From positions 1 through 60,594 of the forward strand of contig JAFRWU010000085.1 of the NCBI GenBank assembly GCA_017441705.1: DNA of 60,594 bases, read 5' to 3'. The notes below the pieces were generated by a model. It ran no database searches, was not told the origin of the DNA, and saw only the letters and a program-made list of their open reading frames with translations. The translations under genes and the position numbers were made by a program. The number at the start of each line of letters is the position of its first letter. Position 1 is the stretch's first letter. This document shows positions 1-10,063 of the stretch, one piece after another. The stretch is from Clostridia bacterium. GTDB taxonomy: Bacteria > Bacillota > Clostridia > Oscillospirales > QAMX01.

Positions 1-1577
<1,577 letters not shown>

Positions 1578-1618
1578 GCCGTTTCCCGATAAAAATTCCC
1601 GGAAATGCTTTCCTCCAC

Positions 1619-2392
1619 TCACCGGAGGGGAAGCGGGACCCGTTCTCCCGTGAGGCGGCGGGCGATATCCCGCATGTCGCGGGCGGCGGGAGTCGGCTTT
1701 TTCCGCATCATCAGGGCGGAGACGTTCTGGTCGAGGCGCACGACGGTCCGGTCTTCCCTGACGAACCCGATCAGGGGGATCCCCACCCGGTCGATCATCC
1801 GGTCGAGATTCAGGCCGAAGCCGCGCCCGATCTCCCGCGGCGCGACCCGGTTCGCCGCGAGAAAAAGCCTCCGGTAGCCCAGGGCGTCCAGCTCCCCGGC
1901 GCACCGGGCGGCGTCGCCCACGCTGGAAAGATCGGCGGTGGAGACCACGATCGCCCGGTCGGCCGCCGCAGCGGCCAGGCGGAAGGCGTCGTCGATCCCC
2001 GCCGGCGCGTCCACCAGAAGATAATCACAGAGCGGCAGAAGCTCGCGCGCCACCCGGCGCATGTCCTCCGGAGCCGGCGCGATCCTCTTCGCGGGAGCGG
2101 CGAGAAGCGAAAGCCCGGGGATCTCCGGGTGCGGCGTCAGGGCTTCGCCCGCGCTCTTTCTTCCCTCCAGGACGTCCGAAAGATCGAAAAGGGCGTGCTC
2201 ATAAAGCCCGGTGTAAATATCCAGATTGCGCATCAGGAGGTCGGCGTCCCATGCGACGACCCGCTTCCCGGACATGGCCAGGGCCGCGGCGATCCCCGCG
2301 GAAAGAGTGGATTTGCCGCTGCCTCCCTTGCCCGAGGCGAAAAGATAGGCGCGGGAGGACGTGCGGGGGCGGGAGAAACGCGCGTCGTTCAT
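1619..2392 (-). CDS. MinD-family P-loop ATPase
   Basis: A 257-residue ATPase of the MinD/ParA class. The deviant Walker A is GKGGSGKST (about residues 21-29), followed by the MinD-like stretch DADLLMRNLDIYTGL, a DLSDVLEG segment, and LLVDAPAGID as Walker B. MinD proteins bind the membrane as ATP dimers and position the septum with MinC. The usual C-terminal amphipathic targeting helix is not obvious: the end reads RRLTGERVPLPLR. No minC or minE is next to it. The ATG overlaps the rapZ stop by ATGA, so it is the last gene of murB-rapZ-minD and translationally coupled. A dedicated role other than division-site selection is possible. Confidence 0.8.
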   Translation of the reverse strand: MNDARFSRPRTSSRAYLFASGKGGSGKSTLSAGIAAALAMSGKRVVAWDADLLMRNLDIYTGLYEHALFDLSDVLEGRKSAGEALTPHPEIPGLSLLAAPAKRIAPAPEDMRRVARELLPLCDYLLVDAPAGIDDAFRLAAAAADRAIVVSTADLSSVGDAARCAGELDALGYRRLFLAANRVAPREIGRGFGLNLDRMIDRVGIPLIGFVREDRTVVRLDQNVSALMMRKKPTPAARDMRDIARRLTGERVPLPLR

Positions 2393-3291
2393 GGTTTGTC
2401 CCTTTCCTTGATCTCAGAAATGTTTTTCTCCGCGTCCCGGTGAAAGACCACCGCCGTGCGGCCCCTTTGCCTTACGTGTTCCCCGAGCCGGTCCGCCAGG
2501 GTGACCGACCGGTGCTGTCCGCCGGTGCAGCCCACCGCGAAGACCAGAGTCGCGCGGCCCTCCGCGTCGAACTGCGGGATCAGGAAATCCGCGAGAGAAA
2601 ACATCATCTTTTCAAAGCTTCTCGTGGCGTCGAAGGATTCCACGTATTCGGCCACCCGCTCGTCGCTGCCCGAAAGCTGCCGGAGCTCCGGCACGTAAAA
2701 GGGATTCGGCAGGAATCTGACGTCGAAAACGAAATCGCTTTCGGGCGGGATGCCGTATTTATACCCGAAGGAGATCACGTGGATCAGCATGTCCCCTTTT
2801 CCTTCCCGGTCGAAAAGGGACACGATGTATTCCCGGAGCCCCGAGGCGCTGGTGGCGGTGGTGTCCACCAGATAATCGGCCCGCTCCCGGACCGGAGCGA
2901 GGATCCGCCTTTCCAGCCGGAGCGCTTCCGGCAGAGACCGGCCGCTCTCCGCCAGCGGATGGCGGCGGCGGGTCTCCTTGTACCGGCGCAGAAGCACCTC
3001 GTCGCTGGCCTCCAGGAACATGACCGAGCAGGGGATCCCCCGCTCCTTCAGCTTGTCCAGAGCCGAAAGGATCGCGTCGGCCGAGGGCGTCCCGTCCTTG
3101 GCCAGGACGCGCACGTCGGTGACCACCGCCGTCTTTTCGTAGCGGGGGCCGCCCGCCGAGCAGATCTCGGCCAGGACCGGGATCATATCGGGGGGAATGT
3201 TGTCCACGCAGTAGTAGCCGAGATCCTCCAGGACCACCGACGCCCGGCTTTTCCCGGCGCCGGAAAGGCCGGTGACGATCAGGAATTCCAC
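2389..3291 (-). CDS. rapZ: RNase adapter protein RapZ (YvcJ family nucleotide-binding protein)
   Basis: P-loop protein of 300 residues. In enterobacteria RapZ senses glucosamine-6-phosphate and guides RNase E; in Firmicutes the YvcJ homologue binds nucleotides, with a poorly defined role. Walker A is GLSGAGKS near the N-terminus, and the conserved C-terminal domain carries AVGCTGGQHRSV. I chose the GTG at 3291 because GAGGAGG lies 7 bases before it; an ATG at 3309 would add six residues. The start lies inside the end of murB (13-base overlap) and the stop overlaps the MinD-family gene, so the three genes form one tight operon. The usual next genes of this cluster in Clostridia, yvcK and whiA, are absent here. 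Confidence 0.92.
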   Translation of the reverse strand: MEFLIVTGLSGAGKSRASVVLEDLGYYCVDNIPPDMIPVLAEICSAGGPRYEKTAVVTDVRVLAKDGTPSADAILSALDKLKERGIPCSVMFLEASDEVLLRRYKETRRRHPLAESGRSLPEALRLERRILAPVRERADYLVDTTATSASGLREYIVSLFDREGKGDMLIHVISFGYKYGIPPESDFVFDVRFLPNPFYVPELRQLSGSDERVAEYVESFDATRSFEKMMFSLADFLIPQFDAEGRATLVFAVGCTGGQHRSVTLADRLGEHVRQRGRTAVVFHRDAEKNISEIKERDKP

Positions 3292-4232
3292 GGAAGCTCC
3301 TCCTCGCAAAGAAAATCGCCCAGAAGCTCCACCTCGGGCTCGAGGCGGACGCCGTCCTTTTCATAAACCCTTTTCTGAACCGCGCGGATCAGCCTGAAAA
3401 CGTCCTCGGGGGTCGCGCCGCCCGCGTTCACGATGAAGCCCGCGTGCTTCGGCGAGACCTCCGCGCCGCCGATGCGGAAGCCCTTCAGCCCCGCATCCTC
3501 GATCAGCTTGCCCGCGAAGTATCCGGCCGGGCGCTTGAAGACCGAGCCGGCGCTGGGGAATTCCAGAGGCTGGGAGGTCCTGCGGCGCAGGGCGTATTCC
3601 TGCATCCTTCGCCTGATCTCCGCCGGATCCCCCGGTTCGAGACGGAAGCGGGCGTAAAGCACCGTCCTCTCCGGCTCTTCTTTATATATGCTCTCCCGGT
3701 AACCGAAGCGATGTTCTCCGGCCGGGATCCAGACTGTGTTTTCTCCGTCGAAGGAAAGGCTTTCGAGAAGGACGTCGGCCACCGTGCGCCCGTAGGCCCC
3801 GGCGTTCATATAGACCGCGCCGCCGACGCTGCCGGGAATGCCCGAAAGCGCCTCCATGCCGGCAAAGCCCTTTTCCATGGCGAGATTTGCCGTCCTGGAA
3901 AGCAGCGTCCCGGCGAACGCCCCCAGGATCCCGAAGCCGTCTTCGTCCCGGACAAGCTCCGCCTCTCCCGGAAGGGCTCGGATCACGATCCCCGGGAATC
4001 CGCCGCCCCCGAAAAGGACGTTGCTGCCGTTGCCGAGGATGCGGCGCGGCGCTCCGGTCCCCGCGGTCATGCGGAGGGCGAGAAGCATCTCCTCCCGGTC
4101 CGCCGCATCGACGAGAAGCCCGACCGGTCCGCCGGTGCGGAAGGTGGTCAGGGCCGCTCCGTCCGCGTTTTCCCGGACCGAAAGTCCTTCTCCTCTCAGC
4201 CGCGCTGCGAGGTCCGCAAGATTGTCCCGCAT
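3279..4232 (-). CDS. murB: UDP-N-acetylenolpyruvoylglucosamine reductase
   Basis: FAD enzyme that reduces UDP-GlcNAc-enolpyruvate to UDP-MurNAc with NADPH, the second committed step of peptidoglycan precursor synthesis in the cytosol. At 317 residues it has normal length. The FAD-binding part contains LGNGSNVLFGGGG and GIPGSVGGAVYMNAGAYG; the catalytic region has SAGSVFKRP with the serine acid, and the C-terminal glutamate occurs in LEPEVELLG. A strong AGGAGG precedes the ATG. It is first in the operon with rapZ and the MinD-like ATPase, and a promoter candidate lies at 4296-4324. Confidence 0.96.
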   Translation of the reverse strand: MRDNLADLAARLRGEGLSVRENADGAALTTFRTGGPVGLLVDAADREEMLLALRMTAGTGAPRRILGNGSNVLFGGGGFPGIVIRALPGEAELVRDEDGFGILGAFAGTLLSRTANLAMEKGFAGMEALSGIPGSVGGAVYMNAGAYGRTVADVLLESLSFDGENTVWIPAGEHRFGYRESIYKEEPERTVLYARFRLEPGDPAEIRRRMQEYALRRRTSQPLEFPSAGSVFKRPAGYFAGKLIEDAGLKGFRIGGAEVSPKHAGFIVNAGGATPEDVFRLIRAVQKRVYEKDGVRLEPEVELLGDFLCEEELPWNS

Positions 4233-4295
4233 GCCTTCTCCTCCTTTTGCCCGAAGCCGTCCGGCGTCGGGATGCGAGCCGCCGGCTTTTCCCCT

Positions 4296-4324
4296 ATTAT
4301 AGCAAAACCCGCGGCAGAAATGAA
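4296..4324 (-). promoter_or_regulatory. Promoter candidate for murB-rapZ-minD
   Basis: On the minus strand a perfect TATAAT (4296-4301) lies 17 bases after TTCATT (4319-4324). The -35 element is weak, so the call rests mainly on the -10 box and its position before murB. Confidence 0.45.
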
Positions 4325-4354
4325 GGACTTTTTCCCGATCCCTCCTCTTTTTTC

Positions 4355-4383
4355 TTGCGCTTTCCCCGCCCGTCTGTTATAAT
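4355..4383 (+). promoter_or_regulatory. Promoter for the GH16 lipoprotein gene
   Basis: TTGCGC (4355-4360), a 17-base spacer and TATAAT (4378-4383), 35 bases before the start codon. It diverges from the murB promoter in the same intergenic region. Confidence 0.6.
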
Positions 4384-4418
4384 GAGCCAAAAATAAGGAC
4401 CGAAAGGGGACGGATACG

Positions 4419-5195
4419 ATGAAAAGAACGGCGATCCTTCTGCTGGCGGCGCTTCTTCTCCTTCTGCCCGCCTGCGGAAAAGAGGAGCCCGTGATCCGCG
4501 AAATCAACGGGAAATCCTATGAATTGACCTTCGAGGACGAATTCGACGGCAAAAAGCTCGACACCCGGAAGTGGGAGCTCTGCCCCGAGTGGCAGAGACA
4601 GGACGTGGGCGGATACTGGGAGGACGACATGGTTTCCCTCCGGGACGGATGCCTCGTCCTGACCGCCGATATCCGGGAGGACGGCACCCCCGTCAGCGGC
4701 GCGATCCGCAGCAACGGGAAATTCACCCAGCGCGGCGGCTACTTCGAGGCGAGATGCAAGCTCCAGAAGGCGTCCGGCTTCTGGGCGGCCTTCTGGCTGA
4801 TGGATCCCCATATGAAGAACGAGCCGGGACGCGGCGCCGAGGACGGGGCCGAGATCGACATCATGGAAAGCTTCGATATCTATACGGGCGGCGTCAATCA
4901 CGCCATCCACTGGGACGGCTACAACGAGTATCACAAGAGCGCGACCCAGGCGGTCTACGATCTTTCCCTGTACGAAGGCTTCCACCTCTTCGCTCTGGAG
5001 TGGACCGATTCGGAATACATCTTCTTCATCGACGGCCGGGAGACCTGGCGCACCTCCTCCCCCGGCATGTGCGAAAACGAGCTGTATCTGAAGCTGACCA
5101 CCGAATTCGGCAGCTGGGCGGCGCCGCTGATCAGGGAGCAGTATCCCGACGAATTCCTGGTGGATTACGTCAGAGTCTATAAACCCGCCGGATAA
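4419..5195 (+). CDS. Glycoside hydrolase family 16 lipoprotein
   Basis: Secreted beta-glucan or galactan hydrolase anchored as a lipoprotein, 258 residues. The N-terminus has a basic start, a long leucine-rich core and a lipobox ending LLPAC, so Cys20 or so is probably lipidated. The beta-jelly-roll domain follows: YELTFEDEFDG, then the GH16 active site EIDIMES near residues 145-151 with the E-x-D-x-x-E arrangement, and FHLFALEWTDSEYIFFIDG near the end. Sequence alone cannot distinguish laminarinase, lichenase or agarase activity. It stands alone with its own promoter and is one of several glycan-related genes scattered in this window. Confidence 0.92.
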   Translation: MKRTAILLLAALLLLLPACGKEEPVIREINGKSYELTFEDEFDGKKLDTRKWELCPEWQRQDVGGYWEDDMVSLRDGCLVLTADIREDGTPVSGAIRSNGKFTQRGGYFEARCKLQKASGFWAAFWLMDPHMKNEPGRGAEDGAEIDIMESFDIYTGGVNHAIHWDGYNEYHKSATQAVYDLSLYEGFHLFALEWTDSEYIFFIDGRETWRTSSPGMCENELYLKLTTEFGSWAAPLIREQYPDEFLVDYVRVYKPAG

Positions 5196-5539
5196 ATCCC
5201 GTTCGTCCGGATCCGGCCGGCGTGCCGGCCGCCGGGGAGACCCGCGCCGCGCGGGACGCCGCACCCGCGTTTTTCGTCCCGGCAAGGAAATCTCCCGCTT
5301 TCCCGGCCGCGCTTTCGAAGCGCGAAGGGCGCGCGCCGCTTTTCCTCTTTTTTTCTCCGCTCCCCCCTTTCTTTTTTCCGGGAAGTGTGGTAGAATACCA
5401 GAAAAGTGATGGTTGAAGTATCGTGGGCGGATATCCGGTTCCTCCGGCATCCTGCCCGCGGGCACGGCAGACGGCGCGCCGTTCAAAGCGGCCGGAAGGG
5501 CCAAGGAAAGGAAGCGCCCCGAACGGGGCCGGTTTTGAG
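5196..5539. other. Intergenic region before mgsA
   Basis: This 344-base gap is very GC-rich at its left and contains a short GGCCGGC/GCCGGCC hairpin (5215-5230) without a T-run. A T-rich tract (5340-5378) precedes TAGAAT at 5391-5396, a plausible -10 box with a weak -35. No convincing reading frame was seen. The leader from there to mgsA would be about 140 nt and includes a GCCCCG/CGGGGC hairpin. Confidence 0.35.
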
Positions 5540-5956
5540 ATGAATATAGCTTTGATCGCCCACGATAAGAAAAAAGAACTGATGGTGCAGTTCTGCATCG
5601 CCTACTGCGGCATCCTTTCGGCCCACACGCTGTGCGCCACCGGCACCACCGGCAAGCTGGTGTCCGAAGCCACCGGGCTTCCGGTGATCCGGTTCCTTTC
5701 CGGCACCCAGGGCGGCGACCAGCAGATCAGCGCCCGCATCGGCTACAACGAGATCGACCTGGTCCTGTTCTTCCGGGACCCGGTGACCGCGACCGAGCGC
5801 GAGCCCGATCTGGCGCCGCTTCTGAAGCTGTGCGACGTCTACAACATCCCCATCGCCACCAACGTCGCCACGGCGGAGGTCCTGATCCAGGGACTTGCCA
5901 GAGGGGATCTCGGCTGGCGCGACATCGTCAATCCCAAAAAAGGCGCGATCCTGTAA
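5540..5956 (+). CDS. mgsA: Methylglyoxal synthase
   Basis: Converts dihydroxyacetone phosphate to methylglyoxal and phosphate, a bypass of lower glycolysis that relieves sugar-phosphate stress. The 138-residue length is typical. It begins [19 protein letters not shown]; the phosphate-binding segment is ATGTTGKL, and the catalytic aspartate lies in the GGDQQI motif. The end is [13 protein letters not shown]. The frame extends upstream to 5423, but those residues are unlike the family and no good start exists there. The ribosome-binding site is weak. A strong terminator follows at 5979-6015. Confidence 0.95.
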   Translation: MNIALIAHDKKKELMVQFCIAYCGILSAHTLCATGTTGKLVSEATGLPVIRFLSGTQGGDQQISARIGYNEIDLVLFFRDPVTATEREPDLAPLLKLCDVYNIPIATNVATAEVLIQGLARGDLGWRDIVNPKKGAIL

Positions 5957-5978
5957 GAAACGCGGAAATCGAATCATG

Positions 5979-6015
5979 CCCCTGCGGAAACCGGTCCGCA
6001 GGGGCGTCTTTATTT
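5979..6015 (+). terminator. Rho-independent terminator after mgsA
   Basis: Ten-base-pair stem CCCCTGCGGA/TCCGCAGGGG with a six-base loop, followed by a T-rich tail. Confidence 0.8.
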
Positions 6016-6057
6016 GCCTTTCCCGTGAAAAAGCGCCGAAAGCGCATCTTCCGCGTC

Positions 6058-6086
6058 TTGCAAAATCCACGCGGCATTGTTATAAT
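6058..6086 (+). promoter_or_regulatory. Promoter of the parA-parB-serS run
   Basis: TTGCAA (6058-6063), a 17-base spacer and a perfect TATAAT (6081-6086), about 84 bases before parA. Confidence 0.7.
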
Positions 6087-6169
6087 AGAGTATCATACGC
6101 AACGGTTCTTTTTGCCCCGCGCGGGGAAAAAGAACGGCGGAAAACGCGAGGGACCGGAGGGATGCGGGG

Positions 6170-6952
6170 ATGGCGAAGATCGTGGCCGTGGCCAACCAGA
6201 AGGGCGGCGTCGGCAAAAGCACCACCGCCGTCAATCTCTCGGCCGTTCTTCACGCCCGCGGCGCCCGGACGCTCCTTCTGGATCTGGATCCCCAGTCCAA
6301 CGCCTCCACCGGCTACGGCGTCCCGCGCCATGCGCGCACGGCCTCCCTTTACGACGCCATGACGGGCTCCGTCCCCGCGGCAAAGCTGATCCGGCACACC
6401 CCCTACGGCGATATCATCCCCGCCAACATGGGGCTCGCCGGGGTGAATCTGGAGCTGGCCGGAGAGGCCGACCGGGCGTACCGCCTGCGGAAAGTCGCCG
6501 AGCCGCTGCGGGAGGAGTATGACTTTATCCTCATCGACTGTCCCCCGTCCCTGGAGCTCCTGACCGTAAACGCCCTTTGCGCCGCCGATTCGGTCCTGGT
6601 GCCCCTGCAGTGCGAATACTACGCCCTGGAGGGCCTCGGCGAGCTGGTCTCCACCATCCGCATGGTCCGGCGAGGCCTGAACGACCATCTGGAGATCGAG
6701 GGGATCCTTTTCACCATGTTCGACAGCCGGACCCGCCTCGGCCTGCAGGTGGTGGGCGAGGTGAAAAAGCATTTCCCGGACAAGGTCTATAAGACCGCCA
6801 TCGCGCGCAACGTGCGTCTGAGCGAAGCGCCGAGCCACGGAAAGCCCGTGATCTACTACGACCGGTTTTCCAAAGGCGCCGAAAACTACCAGCGGCTCGG
6901 CGATGAATTTCTTGAAAAAAACGCCTGGCGGCCCTCGACAAACGGGCGATAG
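6170..6952 (+). CDS. parA: Chromosome partitioning ATPase ParA (Soj)
   Basis: Walker-type ATPase that binds DNA as an ATP dimer and drives origin segregation with ParB. At 260 residues it is the short chromosomal type. The N-terminus shows the signature NQKGGVGKSTT (deviant Walker A), then DLDPQSNASTG and FILIDCPPSL as Walker B. The C-terminal part has KVYKTAIARNVRLSEAPS, typical of Soj. It is followed after 9 bases by parB and then serS, an order common in Clostridia near the origin. Confidence 0.96.
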   Translation: MAKIVAVANQKGGVGKSTTAVNLSAVLHARGARTLLLDLDPQSNASTGYGVPRHARTASLYDAMTGSVPAAKLIRHTPYGDIIPANMGLAGVNLELAGEADRAYRLRKVAEPLREEYDFILIDCPPSLELLTVNALCAADSVLVPLQCEYYALEGLGELVSTIRMVRRGLNDHLEIEGILFTMFDSRTRLGLQVVGEVKKHFPDKVYKTAIARNVRLSEAPSHGKPVIYYDRFSKGAENYQRLGDEFLEKNAWRPSTNGR

Positions 6953-6961
6953 GAGTTATCT

Positions 6962-7831
6962 ATGGCAGAAAAAAGAAACCGCGGACTGGGAAGCGGACTG
7001 GAAGATATCCTCGGCATCTCCTACGGAAGCGAAGACAGTTCCGACCGCACGGTCTTTTCGGTCCGGCTCTCCCGGATCGAGCCCAACCGCGCCCAGCCCC
7101 GCAAAAGCTTCGGCGAGGAAGCTTTGAACGCCCTGGCCGAAAGCATCCGCCAGAACGGCGTGATCACCCCCGTCGCCCTTCGGAAGACCGGGGAGGACCG
7201 CTACACCATCATCGCCGGGGAACGGCGGTGGCGGGCGGCCAAGCTCGCCGGGCTCACAGAGATCCCGGCGGTGGTCCTCGACGCCGACGAGGAAAAGGCC
7301 GCGGTGATGGCCCTGGCCGAAAACCTGCAGCGCGAGGATCTCAACCCGGTGGAAGAGGCCGAGGGGATCCGCGCCCTGGTGCTGAACTTTTCCCTGACCC
7401 AGGAGGAGTGCGCCGCGCGGGTGGGAAGATCCCGCCCGGCGGTGACCAACGCCCTCCGGCTTCTCTCCCTGGAGGACGAGATCCTCGACCTTCTCCGGAA
7501 CGGGACCCTCTCCGGCGGACACGGAAGAGCGCTTCTGGCCCTTCCCGCGGGGAAAGAGCGGATCGCTCTCGCCCGGGACGCCGCGGCGGGCGAATGGAGC
7601 GTGCGCCGGCTGGAGGAAGAGGCGCGGCGGCGCTCCAAAGAGAAAAAGGCGCCGGAAAAAGAGGGCTACGACTACGCCGCCGAGCTTTCGGAAACCCTGA
7701 CCCGCCGCTTCGGACGCGGCGTCCGGGTGATCCCGGGAAAGAAAAAGGGGAAGCTCGAGCTGGAGTATTACGGCAACGAGGATCTGGACGCGCTGCTCGA
7801 CGCGCTGAAGGCCCTAGAAAAGACCCGCTGA
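6962..7831 (+). CDS. parB: Chromosome partitioning protein ParB (Spo0J)
   Basis: CTP-dependent clamp that loads at parS sites and organises the origin region. It has 289 residues. The N-terminal box has PNRAQPRKSF; the CTP/arginine patch is GERRWRA; the helix-turn-helix has TQEECAARVGRSRPAVTN followed by the NGTLSGGHGRALL stretch. A lysine-rich linker leads to the C-terminal dimerisation domain, ending DLDALLDALKALEK. No perfect parS site (a TTTCACGTGAAA-type palindrome) was noticed in the window, although the by-eye scan may have missed degenerate ones. Confidence 0.96.
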   Translation: MAEKRNRGLGSGLEDILGISYGSEDSSDRTVFSVRLSRIEPNRAQPRKSFGEEALNALAESIRQNGVITPVALRKTGEDRYTIIAGERRWRAAKLAGLTEIPAVVLDADEEKAAVMALAENLQREDLNPVEEAEGIRALVLNFSLTQEECAARVGRSRPAVTNALRLLSLEDEILDLLRNGTLSGGHGRALLALPAGKERIALARDAAAGEWSVRRLEEEARRRSKEKKAPEKEGYDYAAELSETLTRRFGRGVRVIPGKKKGKLELEYYGNEDLDALLDALKALEKTR

Positions 7832-7903
7832 GGCGGAACCGTACGATTCGTATTTCAATTCGTATTCATACTATATGAAATAAAACGTGAGGAAGAGAAG
7901 AAC

Positions 7904-9199
7904 ATGCTGGATATCAAAATCATCAAGGACAACCCCGAACGCGTCAAGACGCTCCTGAAGGCCAAAGAGGTCGACTGCGACGCGCAGGTCGACAGGATCC
8001 TGGAGCTGGACGCGCTTCGCAGAGAGCTGATCGTCTCCACCGACGCCAAAAAGGCCGAGCAGAACCGGGTCTCCAAGGAGATCCCGAAGCTGAAGAAGGC
8101 CGGCGAGGACGTGGCTCCCATTTTCGCCAGAATGACCGAGCTGAAAAACGAGATCGCCGCGAACGACGAAAAGCTCCGGGCGGTGGAGGCCGAATACCGC
8201 ACCGCCATGCTCTCCCTTCCCAACCTGCCCGATCCCGACCTGAAGCCGGGCGGCAAGGAAAACAACGAGCCTCTGCGCTATTACGGCAAGCCCCACGTCT
8301 TTGATTTCGAGCCCAAGCATCACGTGGATCTCTGCACCGATCTGGGCCTGATCGACTACGAGCGGGGCGCGAAGCTTTCCGGCACCGGCTTCTGGATCTA
8401 CAAGGGCATGGGCGCGCGGCTGGAATGGGCGCTTCTCAATTACTTCATGGAATGTCATCTTGCCGACGGGTACGAGATGGTGATCCTGCCGCACATGCTG
8501 GAATACGCCTGCGGCGAGACCGCCGGTCAGTTCCCGAAATTCGCGGACGAGGTCTACAAGATCGAAAATCCCACCGACGAACGGATGCACTTCATGCTGC
8601 CCACCGCCGAGACCGCCCTGGCCTCGCTCTACCGGGGCGAGATCCTGGCCGAAAAGGATCTGCCGCGGAAATTCTTCGCCTACACCCCCTGCTTCCGCCG
8701 GGAGGCCGGTTCCCACCGCGCCGACGAGCGGGGCATGGTCCGCGGCCATCAGTTCAACAAGATCGAAATGTTCCAGTACACCCTTCCCGAAGGGTCCGAC
8801 GAGGCCTTCGAGGAGTTGGTGACCAAGGCCGAAAACCTGGTGAAGGGGCTCGGCTTCCACTTCCGCACCGTGAAGCTCGCGGCGGGCGACTGCTCGGCCT
8901 CCATGGCGCGCACCTACGACATCGAGATCCAGATCCCCTCCATGAACGGATACAAGGAGGTCTCCTCGGTCTCCAACGCCCGGGATTACCAGGCGCGGCG
9001 CGGCAACATCCGCTTCCGCCGGGAGGCCACCGGCAAGACCGAATTCGTGCACACCCTCAACGGCTCCGGCCTCGCCACCTCCCGCATCTTCCCCGCCATG
9101 GTGGAGCAAAACCAGCAGAAGGACGGCAGCATCGTCGTCCCCGAAGTCCTGCGCAAATACCTCGGCGGGATCGAAGTCATCCGCAAAGAGGAAAAATAA
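7904..9199 (+). CDS. serS: Seryl-tRNA synthetase
   Basis: Class II synthetase charging tRNA-Ser, 431 residues. The N-terminal coiled-coil arm that grips the tRNA covers about residues 30-100 and is rich in lysine and glutamate. Motif 2 is seen in TPCFRREAGSHRADERGMVRGHQFNKIEMF and motif 3 in NGSGLATSRIFPAMVEQNQ. The DIEIQIPSMNGYKEVSS segment is typical of SerRS. It is downstream of parB with a 72-base gap. No T-box leader is visible. Confidence 0.97.
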   Translation: MLDIKIIKDNPERVKTLLKAKEVDCDAQVDRILELDALRRELIVSTDAKKAEQNRVSKEIPKLKKAGEDVAPIFARMTELKNEIAANDEKLRAVEAEYRTAMLSLPNLPDPDLKPGGKENNEPLRYYGKPHVFDFEPKHHVDLCTDLGLIDYERGAKLSGTGFWIYKGMGARLEWALLNYFMECHLADGYEMVILPHMLEYACGETAGQFPKFADEVYKIENPTDERMHFMLPTAETALASLYRGEILAEKDLPRKFFAYTPCFRREAGSHRADERGMVRGHQFNKIEMFQYTLPEGSDEAFEELVTKAENLVKGLGFHFRTVKLAAGDCSASMARTYDIEIQIPSMNGYKEVSSVSNARDYQARRGNIRFRREATGKTEFVHTLNGSGLATSRIFPAMVEQNQQKDGSIVVPEVLRKYLGGIEVIRKEEK

Positions 9200-9227
9200 A
9201 ACACAACCCGGAAAGGACGTGAGCCCA

Positions 9228-10043
9228 GTGGGCGATCTCATCGACCGGTTCCCGAACCCGGTCTGCCTTACGCACGAGGCCGCGACTCTTGCCCGCGCGC
9301 TGGGGATCGACGCTCCGCGCGAAGCGGAGGAGCCGATTTCCCCTCTTGCCGATCTTCTGATCGAAAAGATGGGCGGGAAGGCCGAACGCAGTCTCTTTTT
9401 CCATCCCGACGCGGCGGCCGAATGGCTCTTCCGGAAGTATCCGGACTATTTCCTGCCGGTCCTGCGCCACACGCCGATGACCCGCCCTTACGGCACGGTA
9501 ATGCCCTCGGTAACGCCGGTGTGCTTCGCCACGATGTATTCCGGCGCCCTCCCGGAAAAGCACGGCATCCGCGAATACGCGAAGCCGATCCTCAAGATCG
9601 ACACGCTTTTCGACCGGATGCTGGAACGCGGCATGCGCGTGGCCAACGTGGCAAGCCGCGGATGCAGCATGGCGATGATCTTCGCTGACAGGAAAATGGA
9701 CGCTTACGTCACCGAAGACGACGGAGATTCCTTCCGGACCGCGCTTTCCCTCCTGGAGGAGGACCGCTACGATCATATCAGCGTCTATTTCGGCGAATAC
9801 GACGCGACCATGCACGCCCGCGGCACCGAAAGTGAAGAGGCGCTCGCAAAGCTCGAGGAGCATTTCCGCCATTTCGACGTCCTGGCCGGAAAAGCCCGGG
9901 CCTTGTGGGCGGGAAAGCGGCATCTGATCATGGTGGGGACCGACCACGGCGTTCACGATCTCGCCGACGGGCGCGGCGCCCACGGCACCGATCTCACCGC
10001 CGACCTGAACATCCTGCATTTCTACGGCGCGTATAAAAATTAA
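9228..10043 (+). CDS. Alkaline-phosphatase superfamily phosphodiesterase-like protein
   Basis: A 271-residue protein of unassigned substrate that resembles the nucleotide pyrophosphatase/phosphodiesterase branch of the alkaline phosphatase fold. Supporting stretches are MPSVTPVCFATMYSGALPEKHGI, which resembles the metal-site nucleophile loop with threonine followed by the GxxPxxHGI pattern, YDHISVYFGEYDATMHARG, which carries D and H ligands, and HLIMVGTDHGVHD. I chose the GTG at 9228 because GGAAAGGA lies 10 bases before it; a GTG at 9219 is too close. There is no signal peptide, so it is cytosolic. It sits between serS and mscL in the same run. Confidence 0.7.
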   Translation: MGDLIDRFPNPVCLTHEAATLARALGIDAPREAEEPISPLADLLIEKMGGKAERSLFFHPDAAAEWLFRKYPDYFLPVLRHTPMTRPYGTVMPSVTPVCFATMYSGALPEKHGIREYAKPILKIDTLFDRMLERGMRVANVASRGCSMAMIFADRKMDAYVTEDDGDSFRTALSLLEEDRYDHISVYFGEYDATMHARGTESEEALAKLEEHFRHFDVLAGKARALWAGKRHLIMVGTDHGVHDLADGRGAHGTDLTADLNILHFYGAYKN

Positions 10044-10063
10044 ATATACAGGAGGAAAGAATC

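Noticed and set aside
7832..7903. T-box before serS
   Set aside because: Gap of 72 bases is too short and lacks any T-box core.
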